DNA from: Herbiconiux sp.
GTDB lineage: Bacteria > Actinomycetota > Actinomycetes > Actinomycetales > Microbacteriaceae
Length of the DNA stretch: 64,000 nt
Reading direction: 5' to 3'
NCBI RefSeq assembly: GCF_023264855.1
Contig: NZ_JAHFUW010000006.1
Span: 1 to 64,000 of the forward strand
In this document: piece after piece, positions 16,438 to 24,557 of the stretch
How positions within the stretch are numbered: the first letter of the stretch is position 1
Layout: each line of letters opens with the position of its first letter
Program-made: the position numbers and the translations under genes
Notes under the pieces: model-generated
Told to the model about the DNA's origin: nothing
Database searches by the model: none
The model's input: only the letters and a program-made list of their open reading frames with translations

Positions 16438-17417
16438 GCGCCACCATGCGGGCCGTGGTCGTCGATGCGCCGGGAGGCCCCGAGGTCCTGCAGCTGAAAG
16501 ACGTGCCCATCCCCGAAGCGCGCCCCGGCCAGGTGCTCATCCGGGTGCGGGCCTTCGGGCTGAACCGCAGCGAACTTCATTTCCGCCGCGGTCAGGCCTC
16601 CAGCGGGAGCTTTCCGCGCATCCCGGGCATCGAGGCCACGGGTGAGGTGGCGGATGCGCCGGGTGGGGAGTTCGCGCCGGGCACGCAGGTGATGACGATG
16701 ATGGGCGGCATGGGCCGCAGTATCGACGGCGGCTACGCCGAGTACGTGCTCGTGCCGGCCGCGCAGGTCATCCCGTTCGCCAGCGACCTGCCCTGGTCGA
16801 CGCTCGGTGCCGTGCCCGAGATGCTGCAGACCGCCTACGGCTCGCTCGCCGTCGGGCTCGAGGCGGTCGACGGCCAGAGCGTGCTCATCCGCGGCGGCAC
16901 CTCGTCGGTCGGTCTCGCCGCCGCCGTGCTGGCCAAGCGCCGCGGGATGACGGTGATCTCCACCACGCGGAGTGCCTCGAGATTCGGCCTGCTCGAACAG
17001 GTGGGGGTGGATCATCCGCTCGTCGACGACGGCGAGGTGGCGGGCGCCGTGCGGGCGCTCGTGCCGGGCGGCGTGGACGGCGCGATCGAGCTCGTGGGCG
17101 TGAACGTGATGCGCGACACCCTGAGGGCCACCCGCACGGGCGGAACGGTGTGCTTCACCGGGATGCTGTCGGACGAGTGGACCATCCCCGAGTTCTATCC
17201 CATGGACTGGCTGCCCAACGGGGTGCGCCTCACCGCTTACTCCGGTGAGGCCGAAGGCCTGCCGGCCCCGGTGCTGCAGGACTACCTCGACGCGGTCGCC
17301 GCCGGCTCGGCGGTCGTGCCGATCGGGCGTCGCTACGGGCTCGACGACATCGTGCAGGCGCATCGCGACCTGGAGGCGAACGCCGTCGGCGGCAAAGCCG
17401 TCGTCGTGCTGGAATGA
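16434..17417 (+). CDS. Quinone oxidoreductase-like MDR enzyme
   Basis: 327 residues, NADPH-dependent zinc-independent MDR enzyme: MRAVVVDAPGGPEVLQLKD, FGLNRSELHFRRG, nucleotide-binding VLIRGGTSSVGLAAAVLA (about residue 155). GTG start at 16434 overlaps the MarR stop; an internal ATG at 16446 is an alternative. Its own stop overlaps the next gene (ATGA). Probable role: reduction of a quinone or unsaturated carbonyl sensed by MarR. Confidence 0.82.
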   Translation: MSATMRAVVVDAPGGPEVLQLKDVPIPEARPGQVLIRVRAFGLNRSELHFRRGQASSGSFPRIPGIEATGEVADAPGGEFAPGTQVMTMMGGMGRSIDGGYAEYVLVPAAQVIPFASDLPWSTLGAVPEMLQTAYGSLAVGLEAVDGQSVLIRGGTSSVGLAAAVLAKRRGMTVISTTRSASRFGLLEQVGVDHPLVDDGEVAGAVRALVPGGVDGAIELVGVNVMRDTLRATRTGGTVCFTGMLSDEWTIPEFYPMDWLPNGVRLTAYSGEAEGLPAPVLQDYLDAVAAGSAVVPIGRRYGLDDIVQAHRDLEANAVGGKAVVVLE

Positions 17418-18241
17418 CGGCCCGGATGACGCCGACGAGCGGTGTGTCGCTCGGCATCGCGTCCCGGGATGCCGCGGTCGTGGCCGAGGCCAGCGGCGTT
17501 CTCGAGCGCGGAACCACCGTGAACGTCGGCTTCATCGATGGGGAGGGCCGGGATGCGCGCCTCGCGGCGGTGCGCGCCGTCGTGAGGGCCGGACTCGTGC
17601 CGGTGGCGCACCTCTCGGCGCGGCGCCTGGCGTCGGAGGGCGAGCTGGCGGAGTACCTGCGCCTGCTGAGGGAGAGTGCCGCCGGCTCCCACGTGTTCGT
17701 GGTGGGCGGTGACCCGGCCGTCCCCGCGGGGCTGTACGCGAACGCGCTCGACGTCATCCGCTCCCGGGTGCTGGAACACCACGGCGCGGCCTCGGTGAGC
17801 CTCGGTGGCTATCCGGAGGGACACCCGGTGATCCCGGAGCCCGCGCTCTGGGCGGCTCTGCAGGAGAAGGCGGCGGTGCTGGAGGAGCAGGGCCGCGCCG
17901 GCGAGATCATCACCCAGGTCGCCCTCGATCCGGATGCCGTGCTCGCCTGGATCGCCCGGGTGCGCGATCGCGGGATCGCCTTGCCGATCCGGGTCGGCGT
18001 GGCGGGTCCGGTGCTGACGGGCGAACTGCTCGGGCTGGCGAAGAGCTTCGGCGCGCGCGCCGACCACGTCGTCGCGAAGCGGTACGGACTCGGCGCGGCC
18101 GACACCGTGGCCACGGCGTCGCGATTCGTCGACGTGCTCGCGTCGCGGGCCGACCCCGCGACGCACGGCGAGGTGGGGCTGCACGTGTTCACCTTCGGCA
18201 GCCTGGTGCGCACGACGGAGTGGATCGCGGGCCTGGGCTGA
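17414..18241 (+). CDS. Methylenetetrahydrofolate reductase-like protein
   Basis: 275 residues, (beta/alpha)8 protein of the MetF type: VNVGFIDGEGRD, VPVAHLSARRLAS, HVFVVGGDP, SLGGYPEGHPVIP (the most typical MetF motif, about residue 135), and EIITQVALDP, with a LPIRVGVAGP strand after it. Expected FAD/folate site. It lies in an operon with MarR and a quinone oxidoreductase rather than with methionine genes, so a C1 role in demethylation of a methoxylated compound is possible, as for MetF homologues in tetrahydrofolate-dependent O-demethylation; this is inference. Converges on the TetR gene, stop codons abutting within a GGCTGATCAGCC palindrome. Confidence 0.72.
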   Translation: MTARMTPTSGVSLGIASRDAAVVAEASGVLERGTTVNVGFIDGEGRDARLAAVRAVVRAGLVPVAHLSARRLASEGELAEYLRLLRESAAGSHVFVVGGDPAVPAGLYANALDVIRSRVLEHHGAASVSLGGYPEGHPVIPEPALWAALQEKAAVLEEQGRAGEIITQVALDPDAVLAWIARVRDRGIALPIRVGVAGPVLTGELLGLAKSFGARADHVVAKRYGLGAADTVATASRFVDVLASRADPATHGEVGLHVFTFGSLVRTTEWIAGLG

Positions 18242-18832
18242 TCAGCCTCCGGCCGGGCCTTCGAGCAGGCCCCGGGTCAGGGCCTCGGTGGTGGCCGTGA
18301 CGATGCGGCGCCGGCCTTCGTGGTCGCCGTCGTCGCCGGTGATGATCAGCCCCAGATTCGGCGACGCGAACCAGGAATGGCACAGGCTCACGATCGTGAG
18401 CAGCAGGCTCGCCGCATCGCGGCCGGAGAGCTCGCCGACCGCGGCGCCCAGCTCGGCCGACTTGAGGGCGGCGCGCGCGGTGCGCGTGTCGGTGTCGATC
18501 GGGTAGGTGAGTTCCAGGCCCTCCCAGAACACCAGCCGGGGAAGCTCCGGATGACTCCGGCAGGCGTCGAAGTACCTCCCGGCGAAGCCCGCTGCCGCGG
18601 CCGGGCCCGTCTCCGTCACCGGCACCCCGTCGAGAATGGTGCCGAGCTGATCGGCCAGCACGGCCTCGAACAGCTGCCGCTTGTTGCCGAAGTAGGAGTA
18701 CAGCCGCTCGCGGTTCACGCCGGCGCGCTCCGAGATGCGATCGATGCGGGCGCCGCCGAAGCCCTTCTCGCTGAACTCGGCCACGGCCGCCGTGAGCAGT
18801 GCGCGTTTCGTTCCCTCGACATCCCAAGCCAT
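18242..18832 (-). CDS. TetR/AcrR family regulator
   Basis: 196 residues. N-terminal HTH (KRALLTAAVAEFSEKGFGGA ... GVNRERLYSYFGNKRQLFEAV, residues 8-55), ligand domain behind it. Divergent from the small membrane protein at 18878 and the dehydrogenase at 19202; the 45-bp gap holds TCCAA-N8-TTGGA (18854-18871), a likely operator. Ligand unknown. Confidence 0.83.
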   Translation of the reverse strand: MAWDVEGTKRALLTAAVAEFSEKGFGGARIDRISERAGVNRERLYSYFGNKRQLFEAVLADQLGTILDGVPVTETGPAAAAGFAGRYFDACRSHPELPRLVFWEGLELTYPIDTDTRTARAALKSAELGAAVGELSGRDAASLLLTIVSLCHSWFASPNLGLIITGDDGDHEGRRRIVTATTEALTRGLLEGPAGG

Positions 18833-18853
18833 GGATCGAGTGTAGTATCAATT

Positions 18854-18871
18854 TCCAACTAAACGTTTGGA
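18854..18871. promoter_or_regulatory. Inverted repeat TCCAA-N8-TTGGA
   Basis: Centred on an 8-bp palindrome AAACGTTT (18861-18868) in the short divergent gap between the TetR gene and the membrane protein gene. Candidate TetR operator. Confidence 0.5.
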
Positions 18872-18877
18872 GATTCG

Positions 18878-19162
18878 ATGGAGCGTGAGGGCAAGGCGCT
18901 GGCCGCCGACGAACTCGACGGGCAGCACCGGCACGCTCCCGGCGTCGCCTCGGTGCACGTCCGGGTGATCGTGACGTGGCTCGCCATCTTTCCGCTGGTC
19001 GCCGTGGGGATGTCGGTGATGGGGCTCTTCGCCACCGGATGGTCGCCTGTGCTGCGGGCGCTGCTTCTCACCGCCGTCGTCGTGCCCACCACCGTGTACT
19101 TCATCGTGCCGAAGCTCCTGCTCGCCTACGGCAAGCTCTCCCGACGCCACCAGACGCGGTAG
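18878..19162 (+). CDS. Small two-helix membrane protein
   Basis: 94 residues: 27 hydrophilic residues, then VRVIVTWLAIFPLVAVGMSV and LRALLLTAVVVPTTVYFIVP. The spacing resembles the membrane tail found fused to some antibiotic-biosynthesis-monooxygenase proteins, here standing alone (from memory, moderate certainty). GGAG before the ATG. First gene after the TetR operator, 39 bases before the alcohol dehydrogenase, presumably one transcript. Confidence 0.6.
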   Translation: MEREGKALAADELDGQHRHAPGVASVHVRVIVTWLAIFPLVAVGMSVMGLFATGWSPVLRALLLTAVVVPTTVYFIVPKLLLAYGKLSRRHQTR

Positions 19163-19201
19163 CACCCCGCTGCCGGCCACACAGAACCGAGGAAACAGAA
19201 C

Positions 19202-20302
19202 ATGCAGATCACCGCCGCCGTCGTGCGATCCCAGGGCGCCGACTTCACCATCGAGCAGCTCGAGCTCGACGAACTCCGTCACAACGAAGTGCGGGTGAGG
19301 CTCGTCGCGACCGGCATCTGCCACACCGACGCGCTCGTGCGCGACGCGGTGTATCCGACCCCGCTCCCGGCGGTGCTCGGCCACGAGGGCGCCGGCGTCG
19401 TCGAGGCGATCGGCGATTCGGTCATCTCCGTCGCCCCAGGCGACCACGTGGTGCTCGCCGCCGCCTACTGCGGTCACTGCAAGCGCTGCCGCCGCGGCGA
19501 GATGGCGTACTGCGAGAACCTGTTCGCCGCCGACTTCGGCGGTCGCCGGCTCGACGGCACGACCGCCCTCAGCAAGGACGGCGAGGCCGTCTCGTCGCAC
19601 TTCTTCGGCCAGTCGTCGTTTGCGACCTACGCCAACGTCGTCGAGGAATCCGTCGTGAAGGTGAACCCGGATGTGCCCCTGGAGCACCTGGGCCCCCTCG
19701 GCTGCGGCATCAACACCGGCGCCGGCACGGTGCTCAACGAGCTGAAGCCCGAGATCGGCAGCTCGCTGGCCGTGTTCGGCGCCGGGGCCGTCGGGAGTGC
19801 CGCCGTCATGGCGGCCAAGGTGGCCGACTGCGCCGTCGTCGTGGCGATCGACATCCACGACTCGCGCCTCGAGCTCGCCCGCGAGCTGGGCGCCACCCAC
19901 ACCATCAACTCGCTGACCGAGGATGTCGCGGCCCGGCTGCGCGAGATCACCGGTGACGCGGGCATCGACTACGTCGTCGACACGACCGCGCGCCCCGAGC
20001 TCCTGCGCCAGGCCGCCGAGGCCATCGGCGTTCGCGGCACCATCGCCCTCGTCGGGGCCGCGAAGCCCGGAACCGAGGTCGCCTTCGAGATCGGGGCGTC
20101 GCTGGTCAAGGGCTGGACCTTCAAGACCGTCGTGCAGGGCAGTTCGGTGCCGCAGGTGTTCATCCCGCAGCTCATCCAGCTCTGGCAGGAGGGCCGGTTC
20201 CCGTTCGAGAAGCTCGTGCAGAACTACGAGCTCGCGCAGATCAACGAGGGATTCGCCGACTCCAAGAGCGGCGCGACCGTGAAGCCGGTCATCGTCTTCT
20301 GA
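19202..20302 (+). CDS. Zinc-dependent alcohol dehydrogenase (aryl-alcohol type)
   Basis: 366 residues. Catalytic zinc: GICHTDALVRD (Cys about 39) and GHEGAGVVE; structural zinc four-Cys set in YCGHCKRCRRGEMAYC; NAD motif VFGAGAVGSAAVMAA (about residue 192). Sequence pattern is that of aryl/benzyl-alcohol dehydrogenases (GTTALSKDGEAVSSHFFGQS, GPLGCGINTGAGTVLN). Oxidises a primary, perhaps aromatic alcohol with NAD. Preceded by GAGGAAACAGAAC. Likely under the TetR at 18242. Confidence 0.88.
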   Translation: MQITAAVVRSQGADFTIEQLELDELRHNEVRVRLVATGICHTDALVRDAVYPTPLPAVLGHEGAGVVEAIGDSVISVAPGDHVVLAAAYCGHCKRCRRGEMAYCENLFAADFGGRRLDGTTALSKDGEAVSSHFFGQSSFATYANVVEESVVKVNPDVPLEHLGPLGCGINTGAGTVLNELKPEIGSSLAVFGAGAVGSAAVMAAKVADCAVVVAIDIHDSRLELARELGATHTINSLTEDVAARLREITGDAGIDYVVDTTARPELLRQAAEAIGVRGTIALVGAAKPGTEVAFEIGASLVKGWTFKTVVQGSSVPQVFIPQLIQLWQEGRFPFEKLVQNYELAQINEGFADSKSGATVKPVIVF

Positions 20303-20329
20303 CCGCACTCCTCCGGCGCGATCCGCGTC

Positions 20330-20362
20330 ATCTCGAGATAGTACAATGTTTGATTATCTCGA
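20330..20362. promoter_or_regulatory. Operator-like inverted repeats, TCGAGATA-N14-TATCTCGA
   Basis: TCGAGATA (20333-20340) and TATCTCGA (20355-20362) bracket a TACAAT (-10-like, 20342-20347); the left side is itself a palindrome ATCTCGAGAT (20330-20339). Located 18 bases before the flavin monooxygenase start. The half-site matches, from memory, that of MhqR-type MarR repressors (TATCTCGA/TCGAGATA). The MarR gene at 21612 is a candidate regulator. Confidence 0.6.
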
Positions 20363-20379
20363 CTTGAATTGGAGGCCTC

Positions 20380-21630
20380 ATGGGTGATCGGACGGAGCGC
20401 GACGCCATCGAGCTGCTCGGTGGGCTCGAGCTGGAGCATGCGGACGACCGCCCGATCGCCCTGGAGGTCATCCGGGGTGCGCGCGCGCTTCGCGGGCAGC
20501 TGCGTGACGAGCAGGCGGAGTCGGAGCGACGCGGAACGTACTCGGTCGCCGTGCACGAGCGGATGCGCGAGGCCGGCCTCTACCGCATCACCGCACCGCG
20601 CGCCTATGGCGGTCTGCAGCTTCCGCTGCCCGTGCTCACGAAGACGATCATCGAGGTGGCCCAGGGCGACCCGGGGAGCGGCTGGTGCTACGCCCTGGCG
20701 GCCGGCCACCAGATCACGATGGCCTCCTACTGGCCCGAGCCGGTACAGGCCGCGGCGTTCGGCGAGCACGGTGAGTTCCTCGCCCCGCACAACTTCGCCT
20801 GGGGCGGGAGTGCCGAGCGGGTGGCCGGCGGCTGGCTGATCGACGGCACCTTCCCGTTCGGATCCGGCGCCCCCTACTCGACCCACTTCCTGCTCACCAT
20901 CACCGCGCGCGACGGCGACCGGATGCGCCCGCTCACGGTGGTGCTCGAGCGCGCCGAGTACGAGGTGCTCGACGACTGGTCGGGGGCGTTCGGGATGAAG
21001 GCGAGCGGCTCCAACGGCGTGCGCGTCCCGGCGCTGATCGTGCCCGACGCGCGGGCGGTCGTCGACGGATTCGACGACCCGCACGCCCTCCGCACCCCGG
21101 GGTCGCTCCTGCACGACGAGCCCGGGTACTTCGGCCGCACCACCGCGTACCACCCCGCCGGGCTCGCCGCCGTGGCGGTGGGGACGGGGCGGGCGGCCCT
21201 GGACGAGTTCGAGCGGATCATCGCCGGCTCGGCCAGCAAGAACGCCCCGGGGCTGCGCAAGATCGACGACCCCGTCTACCGGGAGGTCTACGGAACCGCC
21301 CTGGCGGCGGTCGATGCCGCGGAGGCGCTCGCGCTCGCCGCGGCCGGCGCCTACGTGCGGGCAGGCCACAGAGCGGCGGCGCACGCGGAGGCGCTGTCGG
21401 TCGCCGATGAGGTGCGCCTGGCGAACGTCTCGCGCACGGCCGGCCGGCTCGTGGCGGAGGCGGTGGACGAGCTCTTCCTGCACGCCGGAACGCTCACCGT
21501 GAGTGACGGATCGCGCATGCAGCGCTACTTCCGTGACATCTCGATGCTGCGCACCCACGGCCGGCAGCTGCCGCGGTCATCCGCCGTTCAGCTGGCGGGT
21601 GCCGTGCTGGATCAGGAGCCGTCGTCCTGA
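20380..21630 (+). CDS. Acyl-CoA-dehydrogenase-fold flavin monooxygenase (group D)
   Basis: 416 residues, oxygenase component of a two-component flavin-dependent monooxygenase (HpaB/HsaA-like fold), needing reduced flavin from a separate reductase. MREAGLYRITAPRAYGGLQL, IEVAQGDPGSGWCYALAAGH, FAWGGSAERVAGGW and the C-terminal SDGSRMQRYFRDISMLRTHG are typical of this class rather than of true acyl-CoA dehydrogenases, and the catalytic Glu of the latter is absent. GGAGG precedes the ATG. Its end overlaps by 19 bases the end of the convergent MarR gene. The only flavin reductase in the window (32418) could serve it. Confidence 0.78.
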   Translation: MGDRTERDAIELLGGLELEHADDRPIALEVIRGARALRGQLRDEQAESERRGTYSVAVHERMREAGLYRITAPRAYGGLQLPLPVLTKTIIEVAQGDPGSGWCYALAAGHQITMASYWPEPVQAAAFGEHGEFLAPHNFAWGGSAERVAGGWLIDGTFPFGSGAPYSTHFLLTITARDGDRMRPLTVVLERAEYEVLDDWSGAFGMKASGSNGVRVPALIVPDARAVVDGFDDPHALRTPGSLLHDEPGYFGRTTAYHPAGLAAVAVGTGRAALDEFERIIAGSASKNAPGLRKIDDPVYREVYGTALAAVDAAEALALAAAGAYVRAGHRAAAHAEALSVADEVRLANVSRTAGRLVAEAVDELFLHAGTLTVSDGSRMQRYFRDISMLRTHGRQLPRSSAVQLAGAVLDQEPSS

Positions 21631-22187
21631 GTGCCGTCCGGGGCCGGGGAGACGAGCTTCGCCAACAGGGCGATCAGCTGGCCGGTCTCGTCGGCGGTCA
21701 GGTTGGAGACCCAGTGCTTCTCCCGGTCATTGACGTTCTGCACCACGGCGCCGATGCGGGCGCTGCCGCTTTCGGTCAGAGACAGCAGCACGGCGCGGGC
21801 GTCGGTCTCGGAGTGCGTGCGCAGCACCCATCCGTCGCGCACCAGGGTCTTCGTGAGCGAGGACACCGCCGAGCGGGTCATCCCGCTGATCGCCGCGGCG
21901 ACGGAGCTCTCCAGCGGTCCGGTCAGCCACAGGATGGCGGCGAGATAGAACGCGGGGGAGCTCAGCCCGCCGGGACGCTGGGCGCGCGACTCGATGTCGT
22001 GCGAGACCATCTTCGACACGCGGGTGAGCAGAAGGATGGCGTGCATGGCCGACCGGTCGATCGCGGGTGCCTTCTGCACGGTGAGATCGACGTAGTCCTC
22101 GGTGAAGGAGAAAATGTCGCCCACGCGGAACGCCTCGCTCTCCACGAGGGACTCGCGGGCTGAGCTCTCGGATCCGTCGTCGCGCAC
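21612..22187 (-). CDS. MarR family regulator
   Basis: 191 residues, GTG start. Winged HTH about residues 75-140: AFYLAAILWLTGPLESSVAA, GMTRSAVSSLTKTLVRDGWV and the wing SETDARAVLLSLTESG. Convergent with the flavin monooxygenase and divergent from the cysteine-hydrolase-like gene at 22308, so placed between the two transcription units it may control. Operator-like repeats occur at 20330-20362 and 22925-22971. Confidence 0.82.
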   Translation of the reverse strand: MRDDGSESSARESLVESEAFRVGDIFSFTEDYVDLTVQKAPAIDRSAMHAILLLTRVSKMVSHDIESRAQRPGGLSSPAFYLAAILWLTGPLESSVAAAISGMTRSAVSSLTKTLVRDGWVLRTHSETDARAVLLSLTESGSARIGAVVQNVNDREKHWVSNLTADETGQLIALLAKLVSPAPDGTQDDGS

Positions 22188-22307
22188 CCCAGCACCCTAC
22201 CGGGAATACCCGGATCACCCGGAATGTATTACTAGGAATAGAAATGAGCGACCCGCAGGCGACCGACCGCGTCGTGCCGCAGGTTCGCGCGAGATGAGAG
22301 AAGTCAC

Positions 22308-22916
22308 ATGACCACCCTGGACATCACCACCCCCGCCGCCGTTCTCGTGATCGACATGCAGAACGACACCGTGGGCGCCGAGGGCGCCTACGCCTCCTTC
22401 GGGGCCGCCGCGCACGCCGAGAGCCAGCACGTGGTGGCGCACATCGGCGCCGTCCTCGAGGCGGCGCGCACCGCGGGTGTCCCCGTCTTCCACAGCCGCA
22501 TCCTCGTGCATCCGCTCGCCGGTGTGGGCGGCTCGAACGCCCCGGTGTTCCGGATGCTGGCGCCCGACACCTTCAAGGTGGGCAGCTGGGGTGCGCAGAT
22601 CGTCGACGAACTGACCCCCGCGGCGGAGGAGATCGTGCTCGACCGCACCCGGATGAGCGTGTTCAACGGCACCGAGATCGACGCCCTGCTGCGCAATCTC
22701 GGGGTGCGCACGCTGATCGTGGTCGGCGCCTGGACCAACATGGCCGTCGAGCACACCGTCCGTGACGCGGCCGACCACGGCTACGAGGTGACGATCGTCT
22801 CGGATGCCACGTCGAGCCTGAGCGAGGACTGGCAGCGCGGAGCGCTCGACTACGCCCTCACCAACATCGCCACCGTGGCTGTCACCGCAGACGTGGTGGA
22901 GGCGATCTCGGCCTGA
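22308..22916 (+). CDS. Isochorismatase-fold protein lacking the usual Cys
   Basis: 202 residues of the cysteine hydrolase/isochorismatase fold: AAVLVIDMQNDTVG carries the conserved Asp (about residue 16). The Lys expected in the second motif is Arg (VLDRTRMSVFNGTEID), and the nucleophile motif, normally TN.CVE.T..DA, reads TNMAVEHTVRDA (about residue 147), with Ala in place of Cys. EntB/PhzD-type isochorismatases also lack the Cys, so a non-Cys mechanism is possible, but they keep the Lys. Either a divergent hydrolase or a binding protein. The start follows GAGAGAAGTCAC. Confidence 0.75.
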   Translation: MTTLDITTPAAVLVIDMQNDTVGAEGAYASFGAAAHAESQHVVAHIGAVLEAARTAGVPVFHSRILVHPLAGVGGSNAPVFRMLAPDTFKVGSWGAQIVDELTPAAEEIVLDRTRMSVFNGTEIDALLRNLGVRTLIVVGAWTNMAVEHTVRDAADHGYEVTIVSDATSSLSEDWQRGALDYALTNIATVAVTADVVEAISA

Positions 22917-22924
22917 TCTGCAAA

Positions 22925-22971
22925 TACTTGTAGCAACAACTAATTTGTGTGTATAGTTGTTGCTACAAGTA
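22925..22971. promoter_or_regulatory. 18-bp perfect inverted repeat overlapping a promoter
   Basis: Arms 22925-22942 (TACTTGTAGCAACAACTA) and 22954-22971 are exactly complementary around an 11-nt spacer. Each arm contains the near-palindrome TTGTAGCAACAA. TTGTAG (22928-22933) and TATAGT (22952-22957) form a -35/-10 pair with an 18-base spacer, so one arm covers each element. Strong candidate for cooperative repressor binding in front of the operon starting at 23008. Confidence 0.8.
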
Positions 22972-23007
22972 AGCGCTTCGGCGACAAGCAGAAAAGAAGG
23001 ACACGTC

Positions 23008-23583
23008 ATGGCACGCATCACAATCTTCGGCAAGGGCTCCATGGGAGACGCCATCGGTGGAGTGCTCGCCGCCGGCGGCAGCGACGTCGACTACATCACC
23101 CGCGGCGACGCCGGTGCACAGGTCGCAGGCGACATCGTCGTGCTGGCCGTCCCCTACCCCGCGGTCGACGGCATCATCGCCGCCTACGGCGCACAGCTGG
23201 CCGGCAAGACCGTGGTCGACATCACCAACCCGCTCGACTTCGCCACCTTCGACTCCCTGGTCGTTCCGGCCGACGGATCGGCTGCGGCCGAGATCCAGGC
23301 CAAGCTCCCCGAGAGCCACGTCGTGAAGGCGTTCAACACCACCTTCGCGGCCACCCTGGCCTCCAAGCAGCTCGGTGGCGTGCAGACCACCGTCCTGGTC
23401 GCCGGTGACGACACCGACGCCAAGACCGCTCTCGTCGAGGCGATCATCGCCGGCGGCGTCGCGGCCATCGATGCCGGCGCCCTCAGCCGCGCCCGTGAGC
23501 TCGAGGCCATCGGCTTCCTGCAGCTCACCCTCGCCGTGGGCGAGAAGATCGGCTGGAACGCCGGCTTCGCCGTCGTCCGCTGA
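23008..23583 (+). CDS. F420-dependent NADP reductase-like protein
   Basis: 191 residues, NADP-binding Rossmann fold of the F420_oxidored type: ITIFGKGSMGDAIGGVLAAG at the N-terminus, DIVVLAVPYPAVDGI, TVVDITNPLDF, HVVKAFNTTFA and DAGALSRARELEAIGFLQ. May pass electrons between NADPH and F420 or act as a small reductase. AAGAAGGA before the ATG. First gene of a four-gene operon ending with an LLM flavoprotein, a group that sometimes uses F420; behind the strong palindromic operator at 22925. Confidence 0.8.
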   Translation: MARITIFGKGSMGDAIGGVLAAGGSDVDYITRGDAGAQVAGDIVVLAVPYPAVDGIIAAYGAQLAGKTVVDITNPLDFATFDSLVVPADGSAAAEIQAKLPESHVVKAFNTTFAATLASKQLGGVQTTVLVAGDDTDAKTALVEAIIAGGVAAIDAGALSRARELEAIGFLQLTLAVGEKIGWNAGFAVVR

Positions 23584-23645
23584 TCGACCTCTGATCATCC
23601 GAGGTGGGGCCGGGAGACCGGCCCCACCGCACGAGGGAGAAACCC

Positions 23646-24557
23646 ATGGCCCAGACGCCTGACGACATCCTGGATTCCGGCACCTCGATGGGGGCGGTGA
23701 CCCTGCGGGTCGGTGACCTCGAGGCGATGTCCGACTACTACGCGCGCGCCTTCGCGATGGAGCCGCTGCACGAGCGCGCCGACCGGCGCGAGGCGCACCG
23801 GGTGCTCGGCCGCGGTGCGACCCCGCTCGTGCGCCTCATCCACACGCCGGATCTGCCGTCGGTCGACCCCCGCCAGGCGGGTCTGTTCCACACGGCGTTC
23901 CTGTTCGGAACACCGGCCGAGCTGGCGGCCACGGTCTACCGCGCTGCTCAGGAACCGCGCAGCCGTTTCGTGGGCTCGAGCGATCACAGCGTGAGCGAGG
24001 CGTTCTACTTCACCGACCCCGAGGGCAACGGCGTCGAGCTCTACACCGATCGCGACCGCTCCGAATGGATCCACGACGGCGACGAGATCCGCATCTCCAC
24101 CGATTTCCTCGACCCGAACCTGTACCTCCAGCGACACCTCGACGAGACGGTCGTGGCTGCCGGACCCGATCGCGCCGGAACGGTGGGTCACGTGCACCTC
24201 CAGGTGGGCGACCTCGCCACGGCGCGCTCGTTCTACATGGATGCGCTCGGGTTCGAGACCACGCAGACCGGCTACAGCGGCGCGTTGTTCGCCTCGGCCG
24301 GCGGCTACCACCACCATGTCGCGATGAACGTCTGGAACAGCCGCGGCGCCGGCCCCCGGGCCGCCGCGCTGGGCCTCGGCGACGTCTCGATCACGGTGCC
24401 CGAGGCGAGCGACCTCGCCGCGCTGACCGAGCGCCTGCGCGCGCGGTCCCTCCCCTTCGCGAGCGACGGCCGTACCGTCTCGCTCGAGGATCCCTGGGGC
24501 ACGCACGTCAGCGTCTCCCTTCCCGACCTGTCTTCTGAGGAACTACTGGCCCGATGA
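23646..24557 (+). CDS. Two-domain VOC protein, ring-cleaving dioxygenase-like (CatE/MhqO type)
   Basis: 303 residues with two vicinal-oxygen-chelate domains. Domain 1: VTLRVGDLEAMSDYYARAF, LFHTAFLFGT, YFTDPEGNGVELY. Domain 2: GHVHLQVGDLATARSFYMDA, YHHHVAMNVWNSRG and SLEDPWGTHVSV. H-x...H...E metal ligands are plausible (His in HTAF, Glu in VELY). This layout is that of extradiol dioxygenase-like proteins such as CatE and MhqO/MhqA of Bacillus, which act on catechols or hydroquinones. Overlaps the esterase gene by four bases (ATGA). Confidence 0.78.
   Translation: MAQTPDDILDSGTSMGAVTLRVGDLEAMSDYYARAFAMEPLHERADRREAHRVLGRGATPLVRLIHTPDLPSVDPRQAGLFHTAFLFGTPAELAATVYRAAQEPRSRFVGSSDHSVSEAFYFTDPEGNGVELYTDRDRSEWIHDGDEIRISTDFLDPNLYLQRHLDETVVAAGPDRAGTVGHVHLQVGDLATARSFYMDALGFETTQTGYSGALFASAGGYHHHVAMNVWNSRGAGPRAAALGLGDVSITVPEASDLAALTERLRARSLPFASDGRTVSLEDPWGTHVSVSLPDLSSEELLAR

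Noticed and set aside
18236-18247. GGCTGATCAGCC palindrome at abutting stop codons
   Set aside because: Explained by two TGA codons meeting head-on; arms too short for a terminator.
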